A DNA stretch of 7,626 nucleotides from Chloroflexota bacterium (GCA_027295645.1 JAPUKM010000077.1:1-7626); one strand, 5' to 3'. Counted from the first letter of the stretch, positions 1 through 6,191 are shown. Program-made: numbers and translations. The notes: generated from the letters alone by a model not told the origin.

Positions 1-2
1 GC

Positions 3-284
3 TCCGAGTTGGAGCCGCTGCAAGAAGAGCTTTTAGCCATCTCTGATCGACAGGCCCATGCCGGGCGTCAGGTGGGCAAGTTGACCAATGCCCAGGCGCT
101 ACTCGACAGCCTTCGAGAAAAGGTAGCTGCAATTGCGGAACCGGCGGAGAAGCGCTCGATCATCGAAGCACTCGTACAGAGCATCGAGGTCGCCACTGAG
201 GGACAGGGGCATCACAAGACGGCTGAAGTCCATGTCACCTATAGATTCGAGCCGAGTTCGTCTGTAGAGTACTCTACGCCTTGA
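3..284 (+). CDS. C-terminal end of a probable large serine recombinase (5' end outside the window)
   Basis: The reading frame is open from the left edge to a TGA at 282-284, so only the last 93 or so residues are visible. No catalytic domain can be seen. What remains is a charged, probably helical segment with heptad-like Leu/Ala spacing (LTNAQALLDSLREKVAAI), then the block EKRSIIEALVQSIEV, then a short beta-like end (AEVHVTYRFEP). That order (coiled-coil region, E(K/R)RxxxExLVxxIxV block, strand ending in YRF) is typical of the extreme C-terminus of large serine site-specific recombinases, which integrate or excise phages and mobile elements. The assignment rests on pattern alone. The serine nucleophile and zinc-ribbon regions would lie upstream. 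It converges on cinA with an 87-bp spacer. By eye it is less GC-rich than the genes to its right, which would fit acquired DNA. Whether the full gene is intact cannot be judged here. Confidence 0.65.
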   Translation, partial: SELEPLQEELLAISDRQAHAGRQVGKLTNAQALLDSLREKVAAIAEPAEKRSIIEALVQSIEVATEGQGHHKTAEVHVTYRFEPSSSVEYSTP

Positions 285-346
285 TACAAGGGTATCCCCT
301 ACTTGTTCGCCTCAACAGGGGTAAACCTGTAGCTTGGTTCAGGAGC

Positions 347-372
347 GGTGGGGTGACCTGGTGGGGTGACCT
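347..372. repeat. Perfect tandem duplication of a 13-bp unit
   Basis: GGTGGGGTGACCT occurs at 347-359 and again, directly abutting and without mismatch, at 360-372. The last base of the second copy is the first plus-strand base of the cinA stop codon (TTA at 372-374, read as TAA on the minus strand). The repeat lies between the recombinase-like 3' end and the cinA 3' end. It may be a replication-slippage duplication, or part of a recombination site. The sequence alone does not decide this. Confidence 0.85.
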
Positions 373-1607
373 TATGCGGCGCTCTCAAGAAGCTGGCGAA
401 GTGCCAGGAGCGCCGATACGACTGAGCGGTGTTTGATCAGGGAGCGGTTGTTCTGCGGGAACCTGTGGAGGTCAGACTGACGGCGTCCATCGCCGGCCAC
501 ACCTATGTAGACCGTACCGGGCTGAACGTCCTCTAGGCCGTCCGGCCCTGCCACGCCCGTGATGCCGATTCCGAAGTCGGCCTTCAGCCGGATTCGCACG
601 GCCTCCGCCATCGCCTCGGCCACCTGTTGGCTGACGGCACCATGCCTCTGGATAAGGGCTGCGTCCACCCCGGAGGCCTCCTTGAGGTCGTTGGTGTAGG
701 AGACGATGCCGCCCTTGAAATAGGCGGAGCTGCCGGAGACATCGGTGATGGTGCTGGCCAGAAGCCCCCCGGTGCAGGACTCCATAGTCGCCAGGGTCAT
801 GCCGCGCTTCGTCAGCATCTCTCCCACCACCCTCTGGGGGCTCTCCGAGTCCACGCCCCAGATGCTGGTGGTGAAGATCTCCCGGAGCTTCTCCTCTATC
901 GGCCTCACCAGGTCCAAGGCCTCCTCCTGCGACGCTGCTCGCGCGATCATGCGCAGGTGGATGCCGTCGGGCTTGGCGTAGATGCCCGTGTACGGGTTCT
1001 CCCCCCCAAGGAAAGGGCTTGCCATCTCGTCCACCAGCGCCTCGGAGAGGCCGATGGTCTTCAGAGTCCGTGTGAGAACAACCTGCCCGATGCCCATCTT
1101 CTGTATCCGCGGCATGATCTCCCGCTCCCACATCTCATGGAGCTCGCGGGGAGGGCCCGGCAGCGCCACAATGATGTGGCCGTCCCTCTCCGCCCACCAG
1201 CCGGGAGCGGTACCCTGCCGGTTGGGGATGCCCACCGCAGATGGAATGAGCCCCGCCTGTTTCAAATTATGCGGCGGCATTGAGGCATCGCGCCTGTGGA
1301 AGATGGCCATCAGCTCCTCAAGGAGCCCTTCGTCCGTGAAGATGCTCTCCCCAAGAACCCTGGCGATGGCCTCCCTGGTGATATCGTCTTTGGTGGGGCC
1401 CAGGCCCCCTATAGTAAAGGTGAAGGTTGAGCGGTTCCGGGCTCGCTCCAGGACCTCTGCCAGATTCTCTATATTGTCGTCCACCAAGGTCACCTGCTTC
1501 ACCTGTAAACCCACAAACGGTAGCTGGGTGGCCAGGTAGGAGGAGTTGGTGTCCAGGGTCTCCCCCAGAAGAAGCTCGGTGCCCGTGGCGATGATCTCGG
1601 CATCCAT
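372..1607 (-). CDS. cinA: CinA family protein: MoCF-like domain plus C-terminal nicotinamide-nucleotide amidase (PncC) domain
   Basis: The product is 411 residues from the chosen start, the usual length of two-domain CinA proteins. The N-terminal half is the molybdopterin-binding-like (MoCF) domain: TGTELLLGETLDTNSSYL (residues 8-25), GGLGPTKDDIT (67-77) and LPGPPRE (149-155). In characterised CinA this part carries ADP-ribose pyrophosphatase activity. The C-terminal domain has ESCTGGLLASTITDVSGSS (276-294), with Ser277 at the position expected for the PncC catalytic serine, GGIVSYTN (299-306) and GITGVAGPDG (348-357). PncC deamidates nicotinamide mononucleotide to nicotinate mononucleotide in NAD salvage. 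The older 'competence/damage-inducible' name comes from operon linkage with recA, which is not seen here. An in-frame ATG 33 bp upstream (1640) is disfavoured because it overlaps the -35 box of a good promoter. The protein from 1607 begins MDAEIIATGTELL, matching the family start. No Shine-Dalgarno precedes either ATG. Confidence 0.93.
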   Translation of the reverse strand: MDAEIIATGTELLLGETLDTNSSYLATQLPFVGLQVKQVTLVDDNIENLAEVLERARNRSTFTFTIGGLGPTKDDITREAIARVLGESIFTDEGLLEELMAIFHRRDASMPPHNLKQAGLIPSAVGIPNRQGTAPGWWAERDGHIIVALPGPPRELHEMWEREIMPRIQKMGIGQVVLTRTLKTIGLSEALVDEMASPFLGGENPYTGIYAKPDGIHLRMIARAASQEEALDLVRPIEEKLREIFTTSIWGVDSESPQRVVGEMLTKRGMTLATMESCTGGLLASTITDVSGSSAYFKGGIVSYTNDLKEASGVDAALIQRHGAVSQQVAEAMAEAVRIRLKADFGIGITGVAGPDGLEDVQPGTVYIGVAGDGRRQSDLHRFPQNNRSLIKHRSVVSALLALRQLLESAA

Positions 1608-1616
1608 GGCGAGGTG

Positions 1617-1645
1617 AGTATACGGGGTGCCCCTGGGCATAGCAA
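1617..1645 (-). promoter_or_regulatory. Sigma-70-type promoter of cinA, predicting a leaderless mRNA
   Basis: Read on the minus strand: TTGCTA (1645-1640), a 17-bp spacer, then TATACT (1622-1617), which matches the -10 consensus at 5 of 6 positions. The A of the cinA ATG at 1607 lies 9 bases after the -10 box, about where transcription would begin. The mRNA should therefore start at or within a few bases of the start codon, consistent with the pyrimidine-rich CACCTCGCC and lack of a Shine-Dalgarno. The start site is inferred. Confidence 0.6.
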
Positions 1646-1780
1646 GGCGGAGGCCGGCTTGCGCCGCCTCCGGGTCTGGCTCTCTGCTGGCTTTCCCTGT
1701 ACTCTAGGGAGCGCGCTGTAAGAGCTGCTTGGGTACACCTATCTAGAGGTCTTGAACAAATAACTCCACATCTCTTTTCA

Positions 1781-1807
1781 TGTCATTCTGAGCGACGCGA
1801 AGAATCT
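1781..1807. repeat. REP-like imperfect palindrome, probable interspersed intergenic repeat
   Basis: The core at 1785-1805 folds as ATTCT, GA, GCG, single A, CGC, GA, AGAAT: a 5-bp outer stem, two opposed GA steps that could form tandem sheared G-A pairs, and a 3-bp inner stem. TGTC and CT flank it. From memory, the related intergenic form TCATTCTGAGCGAAGCGAAG followed by AATCT is scattered through many environmental bacterial genomes. This copy has GCGACGC in place of GCGAAGC. An identical 8-mer, AACAAATA, lies on each side at 1755-1762 and 1823-1830. The rest of the 1646-1860 spacer shows only the cinA promoter edge and no further gene. Confidence 0.6.
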
Positions 1808-1860
1808 AAGACTTAACGTTCAAACAAATACTGGAAAGGGATAGCTTCTTACAAGCAGGC

Positions 1861-2784
1861 ATGGACGTTCTCGTAACAGGTGGAGCGGGCTTCATCGGCT
1901 CCCACGTGGTGGATGCCCTGGTGGCAGGCGGCCATCAGGTCACCGTGGTTGACAACCTCTCCACCGGCAAGCGGGCGAACCTGTCCACTGAAGTGACGTT
2001 GATGGAGGTGGACCTGCGGTCGGATGACCTGGACGCGGTGCTCCAGCGCGTGCGGCCTCAAGCGGTCTTCCATCTGGCCGCCCAGGCCAGCGTCCCCCAC
2101 TCGGTTGCCGACCCCGCGGGGGACGCGGAGATCAATGTCCTTGGAACCATAAACCTGCTGGAGCGATGCCGAAGTGCCGGTGTCCGGCGTGTGGTCTACT
2201 CCTCCACGGGAGGAGCCCTTTATGGCGAGCCGGAGCAGATTCCCTGTACTGAGGGGCACGCCATCCGTCCTCTGAGCCCCTACGGCTTGAGCAAATACGT
2301 GGCGGAGAGGTATGTGGAGATGTACGGGCGGCTTCACGGCCTGGAGTACGCCATCCTCCGCTACGCAAACGTCTACGGTCCACGGCAGGACCCGTTCGGC
2401 GAGGCCGGCGTCGTGTCCATCTTCGGCCAGCGTATGGTGAACGGAGAGGACATCGTCGTGTTTGGCGACGGCACTCAGGAGCGGGACTTCGTGTACGTTG
2501 AGGACGTTGCCCGGGCGAATCTCCTGGCGCTGGAGCGGGGCGGCGGCCAGGCGTTGAATATAGGCTGCGGCGTCGGCACCTCGGTCAACGATCTGGTCGC
2601 ACGGTTGCGCCAGGCCACCGGGTACGAGAAGGAGCCCACGTATACGGAGCCGCGTGCGGGAGATGTCTACAGGATAGCTCTGGATGCCTCCAGGGCAGGT
2701 CGGGAGCTGGGGTGGGAGCCGAAGGTCTCTCTGGAGGAGGGCCTTCGCCGCACCGTGGCCTCTATCCGCGACCGGTCGCTATGA
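1861..2784 (+). CDS. galE: NAD-dependent UDP-glucose 4-epimerase-like protein (extended SDR family)
   Basis: A full-length 307-residue extended short-chain dehydrogenase/reductase. The Rossmann motif GGAGFIG is at residues 7-13, with Asp31 at the end of the second strand to hold the NAD adenosine ribose. Ser115/Thr116 (SST) and YGLSK (Tyr141, Lys145) form the catalytic set. RYANVYGPRQDPFGEAGVV (168-185) and the C-terminal GWEPKVSLEEGL (284-295) closely resemble what I remember of the 309-residue Thermotoga UDP-galactose 4-epimerase TM0509. It likely interconverts UDP-glucose and UDP-galactose in the cytoplasm for surface glycans. Other UDP-hexose or UDP-N-acetylhexosamine epimerisation cannot be excluded, so the symbol is tentative. 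The start is the only ATG fitting the MxxLVTGGAGFIG opening. Its Shine-Dalgarno is poor (GCAGG immediately before ATG) and no convincing promoter was found. Its stop overlaps the stop of the convergent nucleotidyltransferase gene. Confidence 0.87.
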   Translation: MDVLVTGGAGFIGSHVVDALVAGGHQVTVVDNLSTGKRANLSTEVTLMEVDLRSDDLDAVLQRVRPQAVFHLAAQASVPHSVADPAGDAEINVLGTINLLERCRSAGVRRVVYSSTGGALYGEPEQIPCTEGHAIRPLSPYGLSKYVAERYVEMYGRLHGLEYAILRYANVYGPRQDPFGEAGVVSIFGQRMVNGEDIVVFGDGTQERDFVYVEDVARANLLALERGGGQALNIGCGVGTSVNDLVARLRQATGYEKEPTYTEPRAGDVYRIALDASRAGRELGWEPKVSLEEGLRRTVASIRDRSL

Positions 2785-3492
2785 GCCCTGGCCGCCGGGC
2801 GCTGCCTCTGCCTCTGGAAAACTCTCCTCGGCGGCCTTGAGGTCTTTGAACCCGTCGATGCTCGCCCAGTAGGCGTTGGACCTGTACGCATACAGGCGCC
2901 CCTGCTGTGCCATTTCGGGGAGAGTCATCGTTTCGTGGTCGCCCAGCTCCGGCAGCTCCTCCCGTATCGCCCGCTCAAAGATGTCCACGCCGGCATGGAT
3001 CCAGTGGGGGAGCGTCCCCTTCTCCACGAAGGAGAGCACCCTTCCCGTGTCGTCCGTCTCAAGCACGCCGTAGGCGCTGGGGTACGGGGCGAGCATCAAC
3101 GTGGCCGTTGCTCCGGAGTCGCGGTGGAGCCTCAATAGCGGCTCAAGGGGTTGATTCGTCAGCACATCGCCGTTGAGCGCCACCACCGTCCGCTCGGTAT
3201 CCGGCACCATGCCGAGGCCCTGCCGCAGACCTCCTCCGCGACCCAGCGGGCTCTCCTCCACCGAGTACTGGATTCGGAGGCCGAGCTCTCTCCCGTCGTC
3301 GAAGTGGTCCCTGATAGCCTCCCACCGGTAGCTGCACAGGACGACTATGTCAGTGATGCCCTCTCTACGCAGCCATGATAGCTGGTGGCCCAGGATGGGC
3401 GTTCCCCTGACGGGCACCATCGGCTTGGGCATGGTATCGGTCAGAGGCTTCAGCCGTTCACCCCTGCCGCCAGCCAGGATCAGCGCGTACAT
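2779..3492 (-). CDS. Sugar-1-phosphate nucleotidyltransferase (NTP_transferase family)
   Basis: A 237-residue single-domain pyrophosphorylase, which would join a sugar 1-phosphate and an NTP to give an NDP-sugar and pyrophosphate. The signature GGRGERLKPLT lies at residues 8-18 and PKPM (Lys23) at 22-25. NGDV (107-110) contains the metal-binding Asp109, HAGVDIF (166-172) matches the sugar-binding NAGxxxF segment, and Asp213 in SIDGF is the likely second metal ligand. There is no C-terminal left-handed beta-helix, as in short MurU/HddC-type enzymes. The nucleotide and sugar cannot be assigned. The usual LGTAGAL loop reads LGRGGGLR (83-90). The start at 3492 is chosen because AAGAGGAGAG provides a Shine-Dalgarno about 10 bases upstream and the promoter -10 box overlaps the alternative ATGs at 3519 and 3516. 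The frame extends further upstream, but that part (rich in Phe and Leu) is non-coding and overlaps the rpsO start. Confidence 0.88.
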   Translation of the reverse strand: MYALILAGGRGERLKPLTDTMPKPMVPVRGTPILGHQLSWLRREGITDIVVLCSYRWEAIRDHFDDGRELGLRIQYSVEESPLGRGGGLRQGLGMVPDTERTVVALNGDVLTNQPLEPLLRLHRDSGATATLMLAPYPSAYGVLETDDTGRVLSFVEKGTLPHWIHAGVDIFERAIREELPELGDHETMTLPEMAQQGRLYAYRSNAYWASIDGFKDLKAAEESFPEAEAAPGGQGS

Positions 3493-3517
3493 GTCTTCTG
3501 CTCTCCTCTTGGCGGTC

Positions 3518-3546
3518 ATCATAGGGAGTGGCCGGGTGGAATTCAA
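3518..3546 (-). promoter_or_regulatory. Sigma-70-type promoter of the nucleotidyltransferase gene
   Basis: On the minus strand: TTGAAT (3546-3541), a 17-bp spacer, then TATGAT (3523-3518). The boxes match consensus at 4 of 6 and 5 of 6 positions with ideal spacing. Transcription should begin near 3511, giving a leader of about 20 bases that contains the AGGAG Shine-Dalgarno and starts translation at 3492. This is the best-formed promoter in the window. Confidence 0.7.
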
Positions 3547-3593
3547 GCTGTCCGGAGATGTTGAGGGGGTGCAGGGCAGCGCCGCCGACCTCA

Positions 3594-3623
3594 TTGCGTG
3601 CGGTCTCCCTGGTATGGTATAGT
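3594..3623 (+). promoter_or_regulatory. Probable promoter of the rpsO-pnp-dapB-asd operon
   Basis: TATAGT (3618-3623) matches the -10 consensus at 5 of 6 positions. TTGCGT (3594-3599) is a weak -35 box with an 18-bp spacer. The expected start near 3630 gives a purine-rich leader of about 38 bases (ATAGAGGAAAAAGAAGAAGA region) before the rpsO ATG. It is divergent from the nucleotidyltransferase promoter, with about 47 bp between the two -35 boxes. Confidence 0.5.
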
Positions 3624-3667
3624 GCCCGAAATAGAGGAAAAAGAAGAAGAGAGGAAAAGCCAGAGGC

Positions 3668-3934
3668 ATGCTAGATACGGGCCAAAAACAGGCCGTTATT
3701 GAGGAATACCGCGCTCACGATCAGGATACTGGCTCCAGTGAGGTACAGATAGCACTACTCACCGAGCGGATATCTGGGCTCAGTGGGCATCTGCGCGACC
3801 ATCATAAAGACCACCAGTCCCGACGCGGACTCATGCAGATGGTGGGCCAGAGAAGACACCTCCTGTCCTACCTCAGCAGGGAGAACGTGGGGCGTTATAG
3901 AGACCTCCTCGCACGACTAGGCCTGCGACGCTAG
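3668..3934 (+). CDS. rpsO: 30S ribosomal protein S15
   Basis: The 88-residue product is full length for bacterial S15. The conserved run TGSSEVQIALLTERI (21-35) is followed by GHLRDHHKDHQSRRGL (40-55), carrying His41, Asp48 and Ser51 of the 16S rRNA-contacting surface. RRHLLSYLSRENVGRYRDLL (62-81) and the terminal LGLRR complete the match. S15 binds the central domain of 16S rRNA early in 30S assembly, at the h20/h21/h22 junction. Translation is probably driven by GAGAGGAA (3649-3656), or by the closer AGAGG (3662-3666). S15 represses its own translation in several bacteria through varied leader structures. This leader is purine-rich and shows no obvious fold. The gene heads the operon with pnp, the same order as in Escherichia coli and many other bacteria. 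Confidence 0.98.
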   Translation: MLDTGQKQAVIEEYRAHDQDTGSSEVQIALLTERISGLSGHLRDHHKDHQSRRGLMQMVGQRRHLLSYLSRENVGRYRDLLARLGLRR

Positions 3935-3962
3935 CACCCGATTCAGGGTGCTACTGTTTTTT
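3932..3962 (+). terminator. Intrinsic terminator/attenuator between rpsO and pnp
   Basis: A perfect 8-bp stem, TAGCACCC (3932-3939) with GGGTGCTA (3946-3953), encloses the 6-base loop GATTCA. It is followed after three bases by six T residues (3957-3962). The rpsO stop codon TAG (3932-3934) is the first part of the stem. No promoter is visible between it and pnp, so it probably attenuates rather than fully stops transcription, allowing more S15 than PNPase message. A ribosome ending rpsO would cover the 5' arm and could favour read-through. Confidence 0.85.
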
Positions 3963-3986
3963 CAGCACTGCCCCTCGGAAGAGAAC

Positions 3987-3990
3987 GGAG
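3987..3990 (+). promoter_or_regulatory. Shine-Dalgarno that fixes the pnp start
   Basis: GGAG lies 8 bases before the ATG at 3999. The frame stays open back to a GTG at 3948, but that codon sits inside the rpsO terminator stem. The intervening residues (MLLFFQHCPSEENGVLS) are also unlike any PNPase N-terminus. Translation therefore starts at 3999. Confidence 0.75.
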
Positions 3991-3998
3991 TCTTATCT

Positions 3999-6191
3999 AT
4001 GATACGTACCTTTACTCGTGAAATCGGTGGACGGACCCTCACTATTGAGCACGGAAAGCTGGCGGGACTGGCCGGCGGGGCCGTGTCGGTGTACTACGGC
4101 GATTCCATGGTGGTGGCCACCGTGTGTACGGCAAAACCCAGGGAGGGGATAGACTTCTTCCCCCTGACCGTGGACTTTGAAGAACGCGCCTACGCTGTTG
4201 GCAAGATCCCCGGCAGCTTCTTCCGGCGGGAGGGCCGTCCATCCCAGGACGCCATTCTGACGGACCGGCTGACCGATCGCTGTCTGCGGCCCCTGTTCCC
4301 CAAGGGCTTCAAAGACGAGGTCCAAGTGGTGGTCACCGTGTTCTCGGCGGACCAGGAGAACCCTCTGGATATCCTCTCCATCATCGGTGCCTCCGCCGCC
4401 CTCGGCATCTCTGAGATCCCCTTTGATGGCCCCGTATCGGCAACGCGGGTCGGCTACGTGAATGGAGAGCTGATCGTGAACCCGCTGTTCAGCCAGCTGG
4501 ATGATAGCAGCTTGGACCTGGCGGTGGCCTCCACCAAGGATGCCGTGATCATGGTGGAGGCGGGTGCCAACGAGGTCCCGGAAAAACTGCTGCTGGAGGC
4601 CCTTCGCTTGGGTAATAAGGTGAACCTGGAACTGGCGGAGCTTCAGGACGAAATCGTCCGCACCGTCGGCAAGGACAAAAAGTCCTTCGAAGTCCCTGAA
4701 GCCCCGGCGGTCCTCGATTCCGAGGTGGCGGGGGTAGCGGAGGCGGGGCTTGAGCGTTTGATGGACGCCGGTGCTGCCAAGGGAGAGCGAAACACGGCCA
4801 TGGATGAGCTTCTGGACCAAGCCGTTGAGAAGCTGGGCGAGACGTACAGCTCGAAGGATATCGCGAAGGCCTTTGACGGACTGGTTAAAACAGTGATGCG
4901 TCGGAAGATACTGGACGAGGGCAAACGCCCGGACGGGCGCGCTCCCACAGAGATACGCCCCATTACCAGTGAGGTGGGTATCGTACCCCGGACCCACGGG
5001 TCTGGTCTGTTCACGCGTGGACAGACGCAGGTGCTCGCACTGGCTACGCTGGGCAGCCTTGCGCAGACCCAGCGACTGGATACTCTGAGCCCCGACGATA
5101 AGAAACGGTTTCTCCATCACTATAACTTCCCCTCGTTCTCCACCGGTGAGGTGGGAAGAATGGGAGGCCCCGGCAGGCGGGAGATAGGTCACGGCTCCCT
5201 TGCAGAGCGGGCCCTGAAGCCGGTCATTCCCAGCGATAGCGAGTTCCCGTACACCATCCGCCTGGTATCCGAGGTGCTGAGCTCGAACGGCAGCACCTCC
5301 ATGGCCAGCGTATGCGGCAGCAGCATGGCTATGATGGACGCGGGCGTGCCCATCAAGGCCCCGGTTGCCGGTGTGGCCATGGGACTGATCCTCGGTGAAA
5401 ACGGCAAGTTCACCGTCCTGACCGATATCCAGGGGATAGAGGACTTCAAGGGAGATATGGACTTCAAGGTGGCCGGCACTGTGGAGGGGGTTAACGCCCT
5501 CCAAATGGACGTGAAGGTCAAGGGCATCACCTTTGAGATCATGGAGCAGGCCATGGCCCAGGCACGGGAGGGGCGGCTGTTCATCCTGGACAAAATGCTC
5601 CAGACCATCAGCCATCCCCGGGAGACCGTGAGCGTCTACGCTCCGAAGATCAAGCAGATCAAGATTCCGCAGGAGAAGATCGGGGGCGTCATCGGGCCGG
5701 GAGGTCGCACCATCCGAGCCATAATTGAGCAGACCCACGCCACGATAGATGTCGAGGACGACGGGACGGTCACCATCGGTGCCGTCGACGAAGAGAGCAT
5801 GCGAAAGGCGATCGCGACTGTCGAGGGGCTGGTGAAGGAGGCGGAGGTGGGCCAGGTCTATACTGGCAAGGTGGTCCGGATCATGGACTTCGGCGCCTTC
5901 GTCGAGATTCTGCCCGGCAAGGACGGCTTGGTGCATATCAGCCAGCTGGCCGACTACCATGTCGACCGTGTGGAGGATGAAGTCAAGGTGGGCGATGAGG
6001 TGACGGTTGTTGTGACGGAGGTGGACCGGCTGGGGCGGGTCAACCTTTCGCGCCGTGCGGTGTCCACCTCCAGCGACGGCGAATCCGGCGACCGCCCACG
6101 GCCGTCGGACGACAGCGGCCGGAACGGACCGCCCAGGCGCTCCGGAGACGGGCCACGCGATCGTGGCCCGCGCCCTCCGCGGCGCTATTAG
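3999..6191 (+). CDS. pnp: Polyribonucleotide nucleotidyltransferase (PNPase)
   Basis: The 730-residue product has the complete bacterial architecture: first RNase PH core (about 5-140), linking helical domain (about 235-310), second RNase PH core (about 315-540), KH domain with GPGG at 566-569, and S1 domain (about 617-685). The catalytic stretch TDIQGIEDFKGDMDFK (475-490) keeps Asp482, Asp488 and Lys490, which align with the E. coli metal-site residues Asp486, Asp492 and Lys494. FFRREGRPSQDAILTDRLTDR (74-94) is another family hallmark. The enzyme degrades RNA 3' to 5' using phosphate and can run in reverse to add tails. It works as a cytoplasmic ring-shaped trimer. Residues from about 690 form a low-complexity tail rich in Arg, Pro, Gly and Asp, ending PRPPRRY. 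Expression probably depends on read-through of the rpsO attenuator. It is closely followed by dapB, whose Shine-Dalgarno overlaps the pnp stop. Confidence 0.98.
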   Translation: MIRTFTREIGGRTLTIEHGKLAGLAGGAVSVYYGDSMVVATVCTAKPREGIDFFPLTVDFEERAYAVGKIPGSFFRREGRPSQDAILTDRLTDRCLRPLFPKGFKDEVQVVVTVFSADQENPLDILSIIGASAALGISEIPFDGPVSATRVGYVNGELIVNPLFSQLDDSSLDLAVASTKDAVIMVEAGANEVPEKLLLEALRLGNKVNLELAELQDEIVRTVGKDKKSFEVPEAPAVLDSEVAGVAEAGLERLMDAGAAKGERNTAMDELLDQAVEKLGETYSSKDIAKAFDGLVKTVMRRKILDEGKRPDGRAPTEIRPITSEVGIVPRTHGSGLFTRGQTQVLALATLGSLAQTQRLDTLSPDDKKRFLHHYNFPSFSTGEVGRMGGPGRREIGHGSLAERALKPVIPSDSEFPYTIRLVSEVLSSNGSTSMASVCGSSMAMMDAGVPIKAPVAGVAMGLILGENGKFTVLTDIQGIEDFKGDMDFKVAGTVEGVNALQMDVKVKGITFEIMEQAMAQAREGRLFILDKMLQTISHPRETVSVYAPKIKQIKIPQEKIGGVIGPGGRTIRAIIEQTHATIDVEDDGTVTIGAVDEESMRKAIATVEGLVKEAEVGQVYTGKVVRIMDFGAFVEILPGKDGLVHISQLADYHVDRVEDEVKVGDEVTVVVTEVDRLGRVNLSRRAVSTSSDGESGDRPRPSDDSGRNGPPRRSGDGPRDRGPRPPRRY
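6149..6170 (+). other. Strong GC-rich inverted repeat in the 3' end of pnp
   Basis: CGGGCCACG (6149-6157) and CGTGGCCCG (6162-6170) form a perfect 9-bp stem around the tetraloop CGAT. It lies within the codons for the PNPase tail, about 20 bases before the stop. There is no T-run after it, so it is not an intrinsic terminator. It may be an mRNA structure at the pnp-dapB junction, for instance a processing or stability element. A chance product of GC-rich tail codons is also possible. Confidence 0.6.

Noticed and set aside
293..330. Short inverted repeats after the recombinase end (CCCCT/AGGGG, and ACAGG/CCTGT at 315-319 and 326-330) considered as a terminator
   Set aside because: Stems are only 5 bp or broken by a bulge, and no T-run follows on either strand.
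472..1539. Several open frames of 78-219 codons in other frames of cinA, on both strands
   Set aside because: They are low-complexity shadows of a clearly conserved gene, with no family features and no ribosome binding sites.
1694..1710. Inverted repeat TCCCT/AGGGA in the cinA-epimerase spacer
   Set aside because: A 5-bp stem with a 7-base loop and no T-run is within chance for this length and has no supporting context.
3493..3669. Upstream extension of the nucleotidyltransferase frame starting MPLAFPLFFFFLYF, resembling a signal peptide
   Set aside because: It would be translated from the complement of the purine-rich rpsO leader, overlaps the rpsO start and lies upstream of the gene's own promoter. 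The catalytic domain begins properly at 3492 with a good Shine-Dalgarno.
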